64,000 nt of DNA from Phocaeicola salanitronis DSM 18170 (GTDB taxonomy: Bacteria; Bacteroidota; Bacteroidia; Bacteroidales; Bacteroidaceae), in contig NC_015164.1 in the NCBI RefSeq assembly GCF_000190575.1, positions 1,550,001 to 1,614,000 on the forward strand, in the 5' to 3' direction. Numbering within the stretch: the stretch's first letter is position 1; every line of letters starts with the position of its first letter. Made by a program: the position numbers and the translations under genes. Under the pieces are notes generated by a model that saw nothing but the letters and a program-made list of their open reading frames with translations, was not told where the DNA came from and ran no database searches. Shown here in pieces: positions 31,876-40,522 of the stretch.

Positions 31876-33483
31876 TTATTTTTTCTGTAAGGTAAAACAG
31901 TCGATGTCGGGTGCCCAGCCAAAGTCATTCCCCATGCGGATGCAGTTATATCCTTCCGCAAGGGTGACGGGGAGTGTGACGGTGCTTACCTTGTCTTCTC
32001 CCCCCGATACCAGTCCTGCCAACTCGTGTTTTTCCCCGTTTACCCAGACATCCAGTTTGCGCTGTATGGGCGAACAGTAGTGTATGGTCATTTCATACGT
32101 GCCTCCTTGCCGGCTGTACACTTCTTTCCATTCGGCGTAATTTTCTTGCCTTCCCCCCAGATAATGCACTTTCATGCCTCCCGAACATTCCGGCGAAGCG
32201 GCATACAGGATTTGTTTCGGGTTCTTTACCAAATCATCGAAGCAAGGCAGGTATGCCCATTCGGCTTCGTAGCGGGAAGGTTCGATCCGGTGTTCGGCTT
32301 CCATCCGGCAAATCAGCACGCCGTGCGGTTGTACCGTATAGCGGCAAGTATCGGTTACGGGCGCAAGGTCTTTTCTCTGTATCAAGTCGCGCACATTGAC
32401 ATTGCCTCCTAATTCCAAGGTCTCCAAAGGAGTGCAAAATGTATAAGCGGTGTCTGATGCGTTGTAGAAAGCTACGGCACGGACCGTTCCACGCTTTTGA
32501 CCGATGTCTTTTACCAGCACGTAGCAATCCTTATCGCGTTGCGCCACGTATGCCTGAAGTCCAAGCCTGTCTTGGTTCAAGGCTATCAGTTCCTTGTTTT
32601 TCAAGAGAGCGAGCGATGCTTCGGGTATGGTGGTCAGGTCGCATCCGATAAGCAGGGGCGAACTCATGATGCACCACATCCCGAAGTGCGTTTCTTCTTC
32701 CGCAGGAGAGAGCCCCCGCCCTATTTCCAGCATATCCATGTCGTTGTAATGCCCTTCGCCAGCGTATGCCGAAAGATAGAGGTTTTTCTCGATGATGTGC
32801 TTTACAGAATTCCAGTTGGGACGGATGTCGGGGCTGATGCGCCACGAGCGTGCCAATTGCCTTGCCCATGTGCCGGGGAAAGCCCACCGGCAGATGTTGA
32901 TGGACACATCGGTACGGCCTGTGTTACGGATAGCTTCGCAAATGGTAGTGTAACGCTTTTCTTCGTCCAGCCCTAATTCTCGTGCGCCGCAATAGTCTAT
33001 CTTGATGAAATCATAATTCCATTCTTTCAAGTACAAATCCATGTCCTGTTGTTCGTGTCCGTACAGCCCTGCACCCACTCCGTTGGCGTCATCGTCGTAG
33101 ATAGAACCACAGGTGTTGTCGCCTGCATCCGAATAGATGCCTGCCTTTAGTCCCAAGGAATGGATATAGTCGGACACTACGCGCATCCCGTTGGGAAACC
33201 GTTCGGGATGGGCATGCATCTTTCCCGTTTCGTCCCGATGCCCGAAAAATCCGTCGTCTACATTTATATATAAGTAGCCTGCATCTTTCAGCCCTTGTGA
33301 GACCAAGGCATCTGCCTGCTTCTTTATCAGTTCCTCATTGATATTTACATGATAGGTATTCCACGAGCTCCAGCCCATCAGGGGAGGAAGGAAACCGGCT
33401 TTCTCTTGCCCGTTTTCTTGTGTACAGGCACTTGTTGCCAAAAGGAGGCACAGCAGTCCTCCGGTTAAGATTCGTTTGTTCAT
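31876..33483 (-). CDS. GH27 alpha-galactosidase lipoprotein
   Basis: A 535-residue exported enzyme with lipobox LATSAC (Cys20). The GH27 barrel runs ~30-400: MGWSSWNTYH, NVDDGF, KIDYCG with nucleophile Asp163, and RSWRISPD with acid/base Asp219. After a beta domain, residues ~415-535 form a carbohydrate-binding-like module (ECSGGMKVHYLGG ... DVWVNGEKHELAGL). It should release terminal alpha-galactose, at the cell surface or in the periplasm. It lies 27 bp after the GH59 gene and is probably co-transcribed with it. No SusC/SusD or regulator is adjacent. Confidence 0.93.
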   Translation of the reverse strand: MNKRILTGGLLCLLLATSACTQENGQEKAGFLPPLMGWSSWNTYHVNINEELIKKQADALVSQGLKDAGYLYINVDDGFFGHRDETGKMHAHPERFPNGMRVVSDYIHSLGLKAGIYSDAGDNTCGSIYDDDANGVGAGLYGHEQQDMDLYLKEWNYDFIKIDYCGARELGLDEEKRYTTICEAIRNTGRTDVSINICRWAFPGTWARQLARSWRISPDIRPNWNSVKHIIEKNLYLSAYAGEGHYNDMDMLEIGRGLSPAEEETHFGMWCIMSSPLLIGCDLTTIPEASLALLKNKELIALNQDRLGLQAYVAQRDKDCYVLVKDIGQKRGTVRAVAFYNASDTAYTFCTPLETLELGGNVNVRDLIQRKDLAPVTDTCRYTVQPHGVLICRMEAEHRIEPSRYEAEWAYLPCFDDLVKNPKQILYAASPECSGGMKVHYLGGRQENYAEWKEVYSRQGGTYEMTIHYCSPIQRKLDVWVNGEKHELAGLVSGGEDKVSTVTLPVTLAEGYNCIRMGNDFGWAPDIDCFTLQKK

Positions 33484-33510
33484 GGCAGTATGTTTTGTTC
33501 GTTTGGGATA

Positions 33511-35649
33511 TTATTCAATATCATCAGAAGCACTGTTTTCATAAATTGGAATTTGATTCGCGGAAGGCGGAGTTGGTGTAGAAACGCTCTCGCCTATGGG
33601 AGTAATGCACAGATTATCAAAATAAGGTGTGCTGGTTTTGTCCTCTGATTGTCCGGCAAGTAGTCCTGCCATACCGTAAGCATATAATGCATCTTCAACT
33701 TTCAGAATCTGTTTCCCATCAACAAATCCGGTCAGCTCGTTTCCTTTGAACCGTAATTTCAGGTTGTACCATTTCTTGGACGATATGCCGGGCAGCTTTG
33801 CGGAAGCCAACAGCTTCTCACCTCCTTCGCTTGTATCCTTATTCCGCTTGATGAGAGCCTGTTGTTCGGCATCGCCCACCAAGGCTTTCTTATCAACCTT
33901 GCCTCTGACCACCACCAACCGGCATTGTCCATCATCTGCCAATTGCAAATAGTATCCTTTGGGAATAAAGCCATAACCGCTTCCCACATCGTTGATGCGC
34001 CCCATAATGCCTGCCGTGTCACCCGGATTGAGGTATACATCAGCACTGACCTCATAGTCTGTCCAGGCGGAATCACCTATAATGGTATAAGGTTTCCAAT
34101 CGGGTGCCCACGAGATAGTAGGCGCCGGCACTGCTTGACGCATGCATTTTCCCGTTCCGTCAGGACGGTCGGCTATTTCAAATGCACCACAAATATCAGC
34201 GGTATAGCGAGGCAAGTAGCCATAGTGTTCCGGATGTTCGTATTGTTCGAATGTCTCGTAATAGGGAAACGGGAAAGGCCGGGATGCCGGAGCGGAATAC
34301 GAGCCTTTTTGCTGACCGGTAGTAGTAGAAAGCGAATAAACGGCATCGGGAGCTACCGTTATCGTAAATTCGTTATCCCTTACTGCAATGTCATTCAGAC
34401 GGACGAATTGTTCTTGTTCGTTGCTATGCCACACACATAAATTCTCTCCCGAAAGAGGACCTGACAATGTGAAGTGCAGCGTCTGCGCTTCTTTGGCATC
34501 CTTGGTCTCTATAATCACGCTATAATCTCCTTGCGGGGATTTCAAGGTAACCAATGACCCGCCGCCAGCCAAATCTGTGCATGCGTCGTTGAGATATTCC
34601 CATCCCACTTCGGAGAACTGTCCGTAATGCGCATACCCCCATAATGCCTTACGCACCCGGAAATGTCCACTCCAAGGCTCGTATGCCAATACCGTAGGAG
34701 GGTCTTCCGCATAAGGCTCTAACGGGTAGATGCCGGCAATGTCATACCAGTTTACGATTTTGGTAACTCCATAGCGGATGTAGTTTTCGTTGAAGCATTC
34801 CACCAGACTAATCAGGCAATCAAATCCTTTTTTATACACATGGTCTTCGGTATTCCATATCGGCTTGCCCAATTGCTCTGCCATCGCCTTTTCCTCTGCC
34901 GAAACCGGTATGCCTTGGTAAAAGACATGACCGCTGACAATGTCGATAGCGTCCCGCAATTCCTTATCGGAAGCCATGTCTTTCACAAAATTCAGTTTTC
35001 CGGCATTCCAATTGTCGAAGGCGTGAATCCTAAGGTCTGTGAAACCGTTGGCATCCAATGTCCGCCGCAAGCGTTTTACGAAATCATAGTCTGCTCCCTT
35101 TTCGTTGCGGCAACCGATAGCCGTAAGTTCCAGCCCATATACATTGCGCAAGCCTTTCAGCCAACTTACATAATAATCGGCTGCATCCTGCGACCAAAAC
35201 TTCCCGTTTCCAATCCAACCCGGAGCACTCCAAGCCGTTCCGTCAAGCGTCAGGCGAGGGTTTCGTCTCTTTGCCTCTTTCAGTATCCACCACGTATAGC
35301 CGCGCGAATAATTCAAGTCGCCCCGCACATGTTGGTGACTGGGCATAGAGCCTTGCGTAGAATTGCCGTCACCCGGAATCTCCACCAGCAAGGCACTGAT
35401 CGACGCACCGAATTTGGGTTTATACACCATATCCAATATCTGGCTGCGCTGAGGTTCCGGATAGTCTTTCAACAATACGGAAGTAGCTCCTCCTCCGTTC
35501 ACCACACCGATGCCGTCGAAGCGTTTGCCTCCGGCATTACCATCTAATCGAATCGTCTGTTCTTGTCCGTAGCTATATGGAATAGCAGCCAATGCCGGCA
35601 AGCTTAAGCCGATAACCAGCCCGATAATCAGTTTTCTCAGTTTGTTCAT
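33511..35649 (-). CDS. GH59 galactocerebrosidase-like glycosidase
   Basis: A 712-residue secreted protein with a signal peptide (~1-22). It closely follows the plan of mammalian galactocerebrosidase: FDGIGVVNGGGATSVLL (residue ~44), YPEPQRSQILD, KPKFGASISALLVEI, RGYTWWILKEAKRRNP, then NEKG with acid/base Glu183 and NTEDH with nucleophile Glu268, EPWSGHF, and a C-terminal lectin-like domain (~480-690). GH59 enzymes cleave beta-galactose from galactosylceramide and related lipids; the bacterial substrate is not established. ATG 35649 is selected over 35673 for the signal peptide. First gene of a pair with GH27. Confidence 0.92.
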   Translation of the reverse strand: MNKLRKLIIGLVIGLSLPALAAIPYSYGQEQTIRLDGNAGGKRFDGIGVVNGGGATSVLLKDYPEPQRSQILDMVYKPKFGASISALLVEIPGDGNSTQGSMPSHQHVRGDLNYSRGYTWWILKEAKRRNPRLTLDGTAWSAPGWIGNGKFWSQDAADYYVSWLKGLRNVYGLELTAIGCRNEKGADYDFVKRLRRTLDANGFTDLRIHAFDNWNAGKLNFVKDMASDKELRDAIDIVSGHVFYQGIPVSAEEKAMAEQLGKPIWNTEDHVYKKGFDCLISLVECFNENYIRYGVTKIVNWYDIAGIYPLEPYAEDPPTVLAYEPWSGHFRVRKALWGYAHYGQFSEVGWEYLNDACTDLAGGGSLVTLKSPQGDYSVIIETKDAKEAQTLHFTLSGPLSGENLCVWHSNEQEQFVRLNDIAVRDNEFTITVAPDAVYSLSTTTGQQKGSYSAPASRPFPFPYYETFEQYEHPEHYGYLPRYTADICGAFEIADRPDGTGKCMRQAVPAPTISWAPDWKPYTIIGDSAWTDYEVSADVYLNPGDTAGIMGRINDVGSGYGFIPKGYYLQLADDGQCRLVVVRGKVDKKALVGDAEQQALIKRNKDTSEGGEKLLASAKLPGISSKKWYNLKLRFKGNELTGFVDGKQILKVEDALYAYGMAGLLAGQSEDKTSTPYFDNLCITPIGESVSTPTPPSANQIPIYENSASDDIE

Positions 35650-36105
35650 AGTTTTCAAATACAGGTTATGCAATCAATGACGCAAATATCGGGAATTTTT
35701 CTTTCCGCATCCATGTAGAATTGTCCATAATGCTGTAATTTTATGCAACAGGCAGAATTTATTTGCTCTATAATTAACGGAATCGGTCATTTTCCTCTGT
35801 GGAGAAACCGTCATACAAGCTTATCCAACCAAACTACAGGCTGCATAAAGGAAGAAGATTAACCGTCCTGCCAGTCCCGACAAGCAAGTACTGCTATCCT
35901 GACCTGTCAGGACTGCAGTCCTTATAGGGAGGACTGGCAGGGGAAGCAGGCTGCGTTGCGACATGCAGCTATCTTCTCCGAGAAAAGAAACTACCTGTAT
36001 GACGGCTTCCAAACGGCAAGCGGCACAGACCGACATAGACCAATCATGCTTAGCCAATGTCAATCTGTGCCGCCTGTGTGCAACAATAAAATCAATACCG
36101 TATGC
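35650..36105. other. 456-bp spacer upstream of the GH59 gene
   Basis: Holds the presumed promoter region of GH59 (a GATATTTG word near 35692, one base off consensus) and the degenerate dyad array E at 35868-35941. A minus-strand 80-codon frame at 35821-36063 lacks any family resemblance and is not called. Confidence 0.6.
35868..35941. repeat. Array E: degenerate dyad repeats, ~22-bp period
   Basis: CTGCCAGTCC at 35868 and its exact inverse GGACTGGCAG at 35931-35940 enclose a perfect 14-bp palindrome AGGACTGCAGTCCT (35909-35922). CTG words start at 35868, 35891, 35913 and 35934, spaced 23, 22 and 21 bp, resembling a decayed form of arrays A to C. Confidence 0.6.
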
Positions 36106-36216
36106 TCAAATCATGTGGTTAGCCTTGAGCCATCTCCTGCCCCATGGAGTAAGACACCACAACAAGAATATTACGCAAGGTAATCCGATAGCGGATAAAA
36201 CAATTATCGCTTCCAT
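36106..36216 (-). CDS. Small membrane protein, 36 residues
   Basis: The sequence MEAIIVLSAIGLPCVIF followed by LLWCLTPWGRRWLKANHMI gives one membrane helix and a basic C-terminus. Its ATG overlaps the TGA of the DUF6722-like gene (TGATG), the usual sign of translational coupling, and tryptophan/arginine-rich tails like this recur in short Bacteroidetes proteins. Function unknown. It is too short for many gene finders. Confidence 0.65.
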   Translation of the reverse strand: MEAIIVLSAIGLPCVIFLLWCLTPWGRRWLKANHMI

Positions 36217-36404
36217 CACTTCTTCTCTTTTTTATTTGTTAACAATAAACCTGACAATAACGTAAAACCGGCTACTAACATTCCGATTCCGTACACCAAT
36301 AGCTTGTTATTGCCCATATCTTTGAACAAAGAGGCAATCACAATGCCCGTCAACACATACTTGGATACATCAATCAAGTATCCTCCCAATTTTTCTTTCC
36401 ACAT
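36216..36404 (-). CDS. DUF6722-like small membrane protein
   Basis: A 62-residue protein, MWKEKLGGYLIDVSKYVLTG followed by two membrane helices and a lysine-rich end (TNKKEKK). The N-terminal pattern K-x-L-G-x-Y/W-L-x-D-x-x-K-Y-x-x-T matches what I recall of DUF6722. Function unknown. It is coupled to the 36-residue gene downstream. Confidence 0.65.
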   Translation of the reverse strand: MWKEKLGGYLIDVSKYVLTGIVIASLFKDMGNNKLLVYGIGMLVAGFTLLSGLLLTNKKEKK

Positions 36405-36489
36405 TGCAAATATACTTTATTCTTTTCAAATAATAACGCATATTTGCCCAAATGTTTAAGATACAGAAACATGGAAATAAAAATGCCAG

Positions 36490-36831
36490 TCATTTGTCTT
36501 TCTCCAGCTCCTGCGGGATGCGGAAGGCTGTATAAAGCTCCAATACGGCAGCTATGGTGAGGCAGAGCACCCATTCGTTGCGGTTCCATATCAGCATCAT
36601 GACCCCGGCAAGAATCAATAGTGCCGCGCCTATCATTTGCTGGCGACGAAGGCGGCGGATGATAAGGTTTGCCCCTTCATAGCGGTCTGCCAGCTGGGTA
36701 TAGGCAAAGAGTATTGCCCCTGCCAAGTAGAGGTAAGGCGCCCATACGGCACGAGTGATTTGGATAACGGCTCCCGCCAATAACAATACGGCACCTATAG
36801 CCGCTATTACCGGATAATGTTTATTCTTCAT
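36490..36831 (-). CDS. Conserved four-helix membrane protein
   Basis: A 113-residue protein with four hydrophobic segments and a charged loop (QLADRYEGANLIIRRLRRQQ). No family recognised with confidence; similar proteins sit next to FtsB/DivIC genes in Bacteroides. Its start overlaps the end of the FtsB/DivIC gene by 11 bases, so they are probably co-transcribed. Confidence 0.75.
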   Translation of the reverse strand: MKNKHYPVIAAIGAVLLLAGAVIQITRAVWAPYLYLAGAILFAYTQLADRYEGANLIIRRLRRQQMIGAALLILAGVMMLIWNRNEWVLCLTIAAVLELYTAFRIPQELEKDK

Positions 36832-37144
36832 TTTTCTTGTCCAAGTCTTCTTCGAAGATGTAAATGTCTTCGTTCGGTTTCTTCATCAGGTATTTCTCAC
36901 GCGCCACCTTCTCCAACATTTCGGGGTTGGACAAAAGTTCTTTCAACTCCCGGCTATCCTCGTCGTACTGGTCGCGGTAATGCTTGATTTCACGCTTCAG
37001 CTCGAAGATTTCACGCTTGTGCCTGACCCGTTGTATCAGGTTATTCTCTTCGTCCAACACGCCGATAATCAAGAGAAACGCCAAAATGGTTATCAGGTAT
37101 TTGTGGCGGCGGATGTAATTCCACACGGCTTTAAGTTTACTCAT
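36821..37144 (-). CDS. FtsB/DivIC-type septum formation protein
   Basis: A 107-residue bitopic protein: basic N-terminus, membrane helix ~16-33 (YLITILAFLLIIGVLD), then a coiled coil (~35-75, RVRHKREIFELKREIKHYRDQ) and the conserved end NPEMLEKVAREKYLMKKPNEDIYIF. It belongs to the divisome bridge (FtsB/DivIC with FtsL and FtsQ). Divergent from dnaX. Confidence 0.9.
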   Translation of the reverse strand: MSKLKAVWNYIRRHKYLITILAFLLIIGVLDEENNLIQRVRHKREIFELKREIKHYRDQYDEDSRELKELLSNPEMLEKVAREKYLMKKPNEDIYIFEEDLDKKNEE

Positions 37145-37175
37145 AATCGGATGGTTTTATGCTAAGATGACGGGG

Positions 37176-37183
37176 CAAAGATA
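37176..37183 (-). promoter_or_regulatory. -7 element for the FtsB/DivIC operon
   Basis: Minus strand TATCTTTG (TAnnTTTG), 31 bases before the start at 37144. Confidence 0.55.
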
Positions 37184-37228
37184 GAAAGATTTCACGGCAA
37201 ACCGGCAAGGAAAACCGATATTTTTATG

Positions 37229-37236
37229 TACTTTTG
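37229..37236 (+). promoter_or_regulatory. -7 element for dnaX
   Basis: TACTTTTG (TAnnTTTG), 43 bases before the ATG at 37280. Confidence 0.55.
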
Positions 37237-37279
37237 TGCGGATGAATCACTAATCATATAAACAAGGATTATCGGAAGT

Positions 37280-39064
37280 ATGGAGAATTACATCGTATCG
37301 GCACGCAAATACCGCCCTTCCACCTTCGACACGGTCGTGGGACAAAGGGCACTGACCACTACCTTGAAGAACGCCATAGCCAACCACAAGCTGGCTCACG
37401 CTTATTTGTTCTGCGGTCCACGAGGGGTAGGAAAAACCACTTGTGCGCGTATTTTTGCCAAAACCATCAATTGCCTTCATCCTACTTCCGAGGGCGAAGC
37501 ATGCAATGCATGCGAATCGTGTGTCGCTTTCAACGAGCAGCGTTCTTATAACATCCATGAACTGGATGCGGCATCGAACAACTCGGTGGAAGACATCCGC
37601 TCGCTTATCGAGCAGGTACGCATCCCGCCTCAGGTGGGCAAGTACAAGGTGTACATCATCGACGAGGTGCACATGCTTTCGCAAGCAGCATTCAACGCTT
37701 TCCTCAAAACGCTGGAAGAGCCTCCCCGGCATGCCATTTTCATCCTTGCTACGACCGAGAAGCACAAGATACTCCCCACCATCCTGAGCCGCTGCCAGAT
37801 ATACGATTTCAACCGCATCAGCGTGAACGACATGGTGGAGCATCTGGAAAGCGTAGCCTCGAAAGAGCACATAGACGCGGAACCCGAGGCACTAACGGTT
37901 ATTGCCCAAAAAGCGGACGGAGGAATGCGCGACGCATTGTCTATCTTCGACCAGGTGGCAAGCTTCACCAACGGACACATCACTTACCGGAGCGTCATCG
38001 AAAACCTGAATGTGCTGGATTACGAATATTATTTCAAACTGACGGATTTCATTCTGGAAAACAAAGTGCCCGAATGCCTTCTTACATTCAACGATGTATT
38101 GCAGAAAGGATTCGACGGCAACCATTTCATCACAGGGTTAGCTTCGCATTTCCGCGACCTGCTGGTAAGCCATGACCCGTCTACCCTCCCTTTGCTGGAA
38201 GCTGGCGCTTCTATCCGTGAAAGGTATCTGGCACAAGCACAAAAATGCACCGCTCCGTTTCTGTTCAAGGCAATGAAGCTCTGCAACGATTGTGACCTGA
38301 ACTACCGGGTGAGCAAAAACAAACGTCTGCTAATAGAACTGACCCTAATCCAACTGGCACAACTTACCGAGCCCGATGCAGAAAGTGAGGGGCGTAGCCC
38401 TACACAGACTCTCAAACCCTTATTCAACCAAGCCCGACCCGTCCAGGTCTCCCAGCCTGCGGCACAAACGTCTGTAGCTTCCGAGCCTCAACCGGCTTAC
38501 CAACCGCCCCAAGCCGCTCCGGCTCCTCCGGTACACCCGAATCCGATGCAAAAGATAGACACAGGCAAAAAGATTCCTGTAATGAAAGCAGGAAGCATGA
38601 ATATCTCTATCAAGCGCCCGCATGCCGCACAAACGAATACGAACGCAACACAGACGAATGTAAAGGCTCCAGCAACCGATGAACAGGCATACGAAGACTA
38701 CATCATCAATGAAAAGGACTTGAACGTGTACTGGAACGAATTTGCCGCAAACCTTCCGAAGGAAGAAGCGGCAAACGCAGCACGCATGCGCAACATCCGT
38801 CCGCACCTGCTGGAAGACGGGGTGACTTTCGAGGCTGTTGTAGACAACGATATGGTGCAAAAAGACATGCAGAATTTGCGCACAAGCATCGAGACCCACC
38901 TGCGCGGACGGCTTCATAACCGTAAAATCACAATGAAGGTACGCGTAAGCGAACAAGGCGAACACGTGCGTGCCTATAGTCATCTGGAACGCTTCCAAAT
39001 GATGAGCAAGAAAAACCCCGACCTCCTGAAACTGAAAGAGGAACTGGGGCTGGAACTTGCCTGA
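37280..39064 (+). CDS. dnaX: DNA polymerase III subunit gamma/tau
   Basis: A 594-residue clamp-loader ATPase. Motifs: RPSTFDTVVGQ, P-loop GPRGVGKTT (residue ~46), zinc site CLHPTSEGEACNACESC, DEVHMLS Walker B and TILSRCQ sensor. Residues ~375-480 are a Pro/Gln/Ala-rich linker, followed by a C-terminal tau-like domain. I see no obvious A-run plus hairpin that would program a gamma frameshift. Transcribed alone, divergent from the FtsB/DivIC gene. Confidence 0.96.
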   Translation: MENYIVSARKYRPSTFDTVVGQRALTTTLKNAIANHKLAHAYLFCGPRGVGKTTCARIFAKTINCLHPTSEGEACNACESCVAFNEQRSYNIHELDAASNNSVEDIRSLIEQVRIPPQVGKYKVYIIDEVHMLSQAAFNAFLKTLEEPPRHAIFILATTEKHKILPTILSRCQIYDFNRISVNDMVEHLESVASKEHIDAEPEALTVIAQKADGGMRDALSIFDQVASFTNGHITYRSVIENLNVLDYEYYFKLTDFILENKVPECLLTFNDVLQKGFDGNHFITGLASHFRDLLVSHDPSTLPLLEAGASIRERYLAQAQKCTAPFLFKAMKLCNDCDLNYRVSKNKRLLIELTLIQLAQLTEPDAESEGRSPTQTLKPLFNQARPVQVSQPAAQTSVASEPQPAYQPPQAAPAPPVHPNPMQKIDTGKKIPVMKAGSMNISIKRPHAAQTNTNATQTNVKAPATDEQAYEDYIINEKDLNVYWNEFAANLPKEEAANAARMRNIRPHLLEDGVTFEAVVDNDMVQKDMQNLRTSIETHLRGRLHNRKITMKVRVSEQGEHVRAYSHLERFQMMSKKNPDLLKLKEELGLELA

Positions 39065-39136
39065 CAGGTAATGATTATACTTTAGTAAGTCAGTCGTATC
39101 ACAGATGTTCGTTTGAGGAGGCTTTGGACAATGTGT

Positions 39137-39592
39137 CTAAATATCGTGATTTCTCATCCGGTATTCCGCCAGTTCTTCGTACTTTGTGCCGGGGCGCCCA
39201 TAATTGCAATACGGGTAGATGGAGATGCCTCCACGGGGTGTGAAGATGCCCGTTACCTCGATGTACTTCGGATCCATCAGGCGGATAAGGTCTTTCATGA
39301 TGATGTTTACACAATCCTCATGGAAGTCTCCGTGATTGCGGAAGCTGAAGAGGTATAGTTTCAAGCTTTTACTTTCCACCATTTTCATATCGGGCAGATA
39401 GCTGATGCGTATTTCCGCAAAGTCGGGCTGCCCTGTAATGGGGCATAGACTGGTAAACTCCGGACAATTAAACCGTACCCAATAGTCGTTTTCGGGATGC
39501 TTGTTAGTAAACGCCTCCAACACTTCGGGGGCATAATCTTGCTTGTAAGCGGTGGTCTTTCCCAAGATAGTCAATTCGTCTTTTCTTTCCAT
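39137..39592 (-). CDS. queF: NADPH-dependent preQ0 reductase QueF
   Basis: A 151-residue single-domain (YkvM-type) tunnelling-fold enzyme reducing 7-cyano-7-deazaguanine (preQ0) to preQ1 for queuosine. The catalytic Cys is in [14 protein letters not shown] (residue ~50), and the ligand-binding [21 protein letters not shown] follows. Last gene of the queuosine operon; a 153-bp tandem-repeat spacer separates it from queC. Confidence 0.97.
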   Translation of the reverse strand: MERKDELTILGKTTAYKQDYAPEVLEAFTNKHPENDYWVRFNCPEFTSLCPITGQPDFAEIRISYLPDMKMVESKSLKLYLFSFRNHGDFHEDCVNIIMKDLIRLMDPKYIEVTGIFTPRGGISIYPYCNYGRPGTKYEELAEYRMRNHDI

Positions 39593-39611
39593 GATTTTTT
39601 AATTTGCTAAT

Positions 39612-39770
39612 GAGCTAATAAATAATGTGCTAATAAATAATGTGCTAATAAACAATGTGCTAATAAACAATGTGACAATAAACAATGAAATAATACGCTA
39701 ATTCATTATTACATTAGCACATTAGCACATAAGCACATTGGCACATTATTTATTATCACATTGTTTATTT
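39612..39770. repeat. 15-bp tandem repeats forming a hairpin between queF and queC
   Basis: Five direct units of about 15 bp (GTGCTAATAAAYAAT), starting near 39612, 39627, 39642, 39657 and 39672, are followed by their inverse ATTAGCACATTAGCACATAA. The whole spacer can fold into a long AT-rich stem within the operon transcript. Confidence 0.8.
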
Positions 39771-40414
39771 TCCAAGTACTTTTCCAACCCTTCCCGGCGG
39801 AGTTTGCAGGCGGGACAATGTCCGCATCCGTCTCCAGGGATTCCATTATAACATGTCAGGGTATCATTGCGTACGATGTCGAACGCACCTAATTCGTCTG
39901 CCAAAGCCCAGGTCTCTGCCTTGTCTATCCACATCAGTGGGGTATGGATGACGAACTGCTCGTCCATGGCAAGGTTGAGCGTGACATTGAGCGATTTGAT
40001 AAATGAGTCGCGGCAATCGGGATAACCGCTGAAGTCGGTTTGCGATACACCTGTCACCAGGTGGCTGATGCCCCGTTCGCGTGCATATACGGCGGCAATA
40101 CTCAAGAAAAACAGGTTGCGCCCCGGTACGAAAGTGTTCGGGTAGTTGCCTTCGGGCTTTTCTTCGTCCATCGGAATGGAAAGGTCGGTAAGCGAGTTTT
40201 TACCCAAATGCCCGATAAACGATACGTCCATCACATCGAAATGTACTTCTGCCTTACGGGCGATTTCGCGTGCCAAGTCCACTTCCTTTACATGTTTCTG
40301 CCCGTAAAGGAAAGTCAGTGCATATACTTCCTTGAAATGTTTTTTTGCCCAAAACAAGCAAGTGGTGGAGTCTTGTCCGCCACTGAATACGACTAATGCT
40401 TTGTTTTTGTCCAT
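39746..40414 (-). CDS. queC: 7-cyano-7-deazaguanine (preQ0) synthase QueC
   Basis: A 222-residue PP-loop enzyme converting carboxy-deazaguanine to preQ0 with ammonia and ATP. P-loop [12 protein letters not shown] (residues ~8-19) and the zinc cysteines in [19 protein letters not shown]. Between the transporter and queF genes in the same direction. The 3' end lies in the tandem repeat, which encodes the last residues. Confidence 0.97.
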   Translation of the reverse strand: MDKNKALVVFSGGQDSTTCLFWAKKHFKEVYALTFLYGQKHVKEVDLAREIARKAEVHFDVMDVSFIGHLGKNSLTDLSIPMDEEKPEGNYPNTFVPGRNLFFLSIAAVYARERGISHLVTGVSQTDFSGYPDCRDSFIKSLNVTLNLAMDEQFVIHTPLMWIDKAETWALADELGAFDIVRNDTLTCYNGIPGDGCGHCPACKLRREGLEKYLENKQCDNK

Positions 40415-40433
40415 TGTTTTTGTTATCTTAGGT

Positions 40434-40503
40434 ACTAGGTGACTAGGTTCTAGTTTTTTAATACCAAATACTAAGACTATTTAAAACCTAGTACCTAGTT
40501 ACC
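40434..40503. repeat. CCTAGTACCTAG inverted repeat between queC and the transporter gene
   Basis: GTACTAGGTGACTAGGTTCT (from 40431) is answered by AACCTAGTACCTAGTTACCT and following bases (to ~40513), giving imperfect ~25-bp arms. It is a second hairpin inside the queuosine operon. Confidence 0.75.
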
Positions 40504-40522
40504 TAGTCACCTGATCCCTGAT

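Noticed and set aside
35821-36063. 80-codon minus-strand ORF
   Set aside because: It overlaps a palindromic array, has no recognisable composition or start context, and resembles no family.
37280-39064. Programmed frameshift site in dnaX
   Set aside because: I saw no A6-7 slippery run followed by a stem-loop at the position expected for a gamma product.
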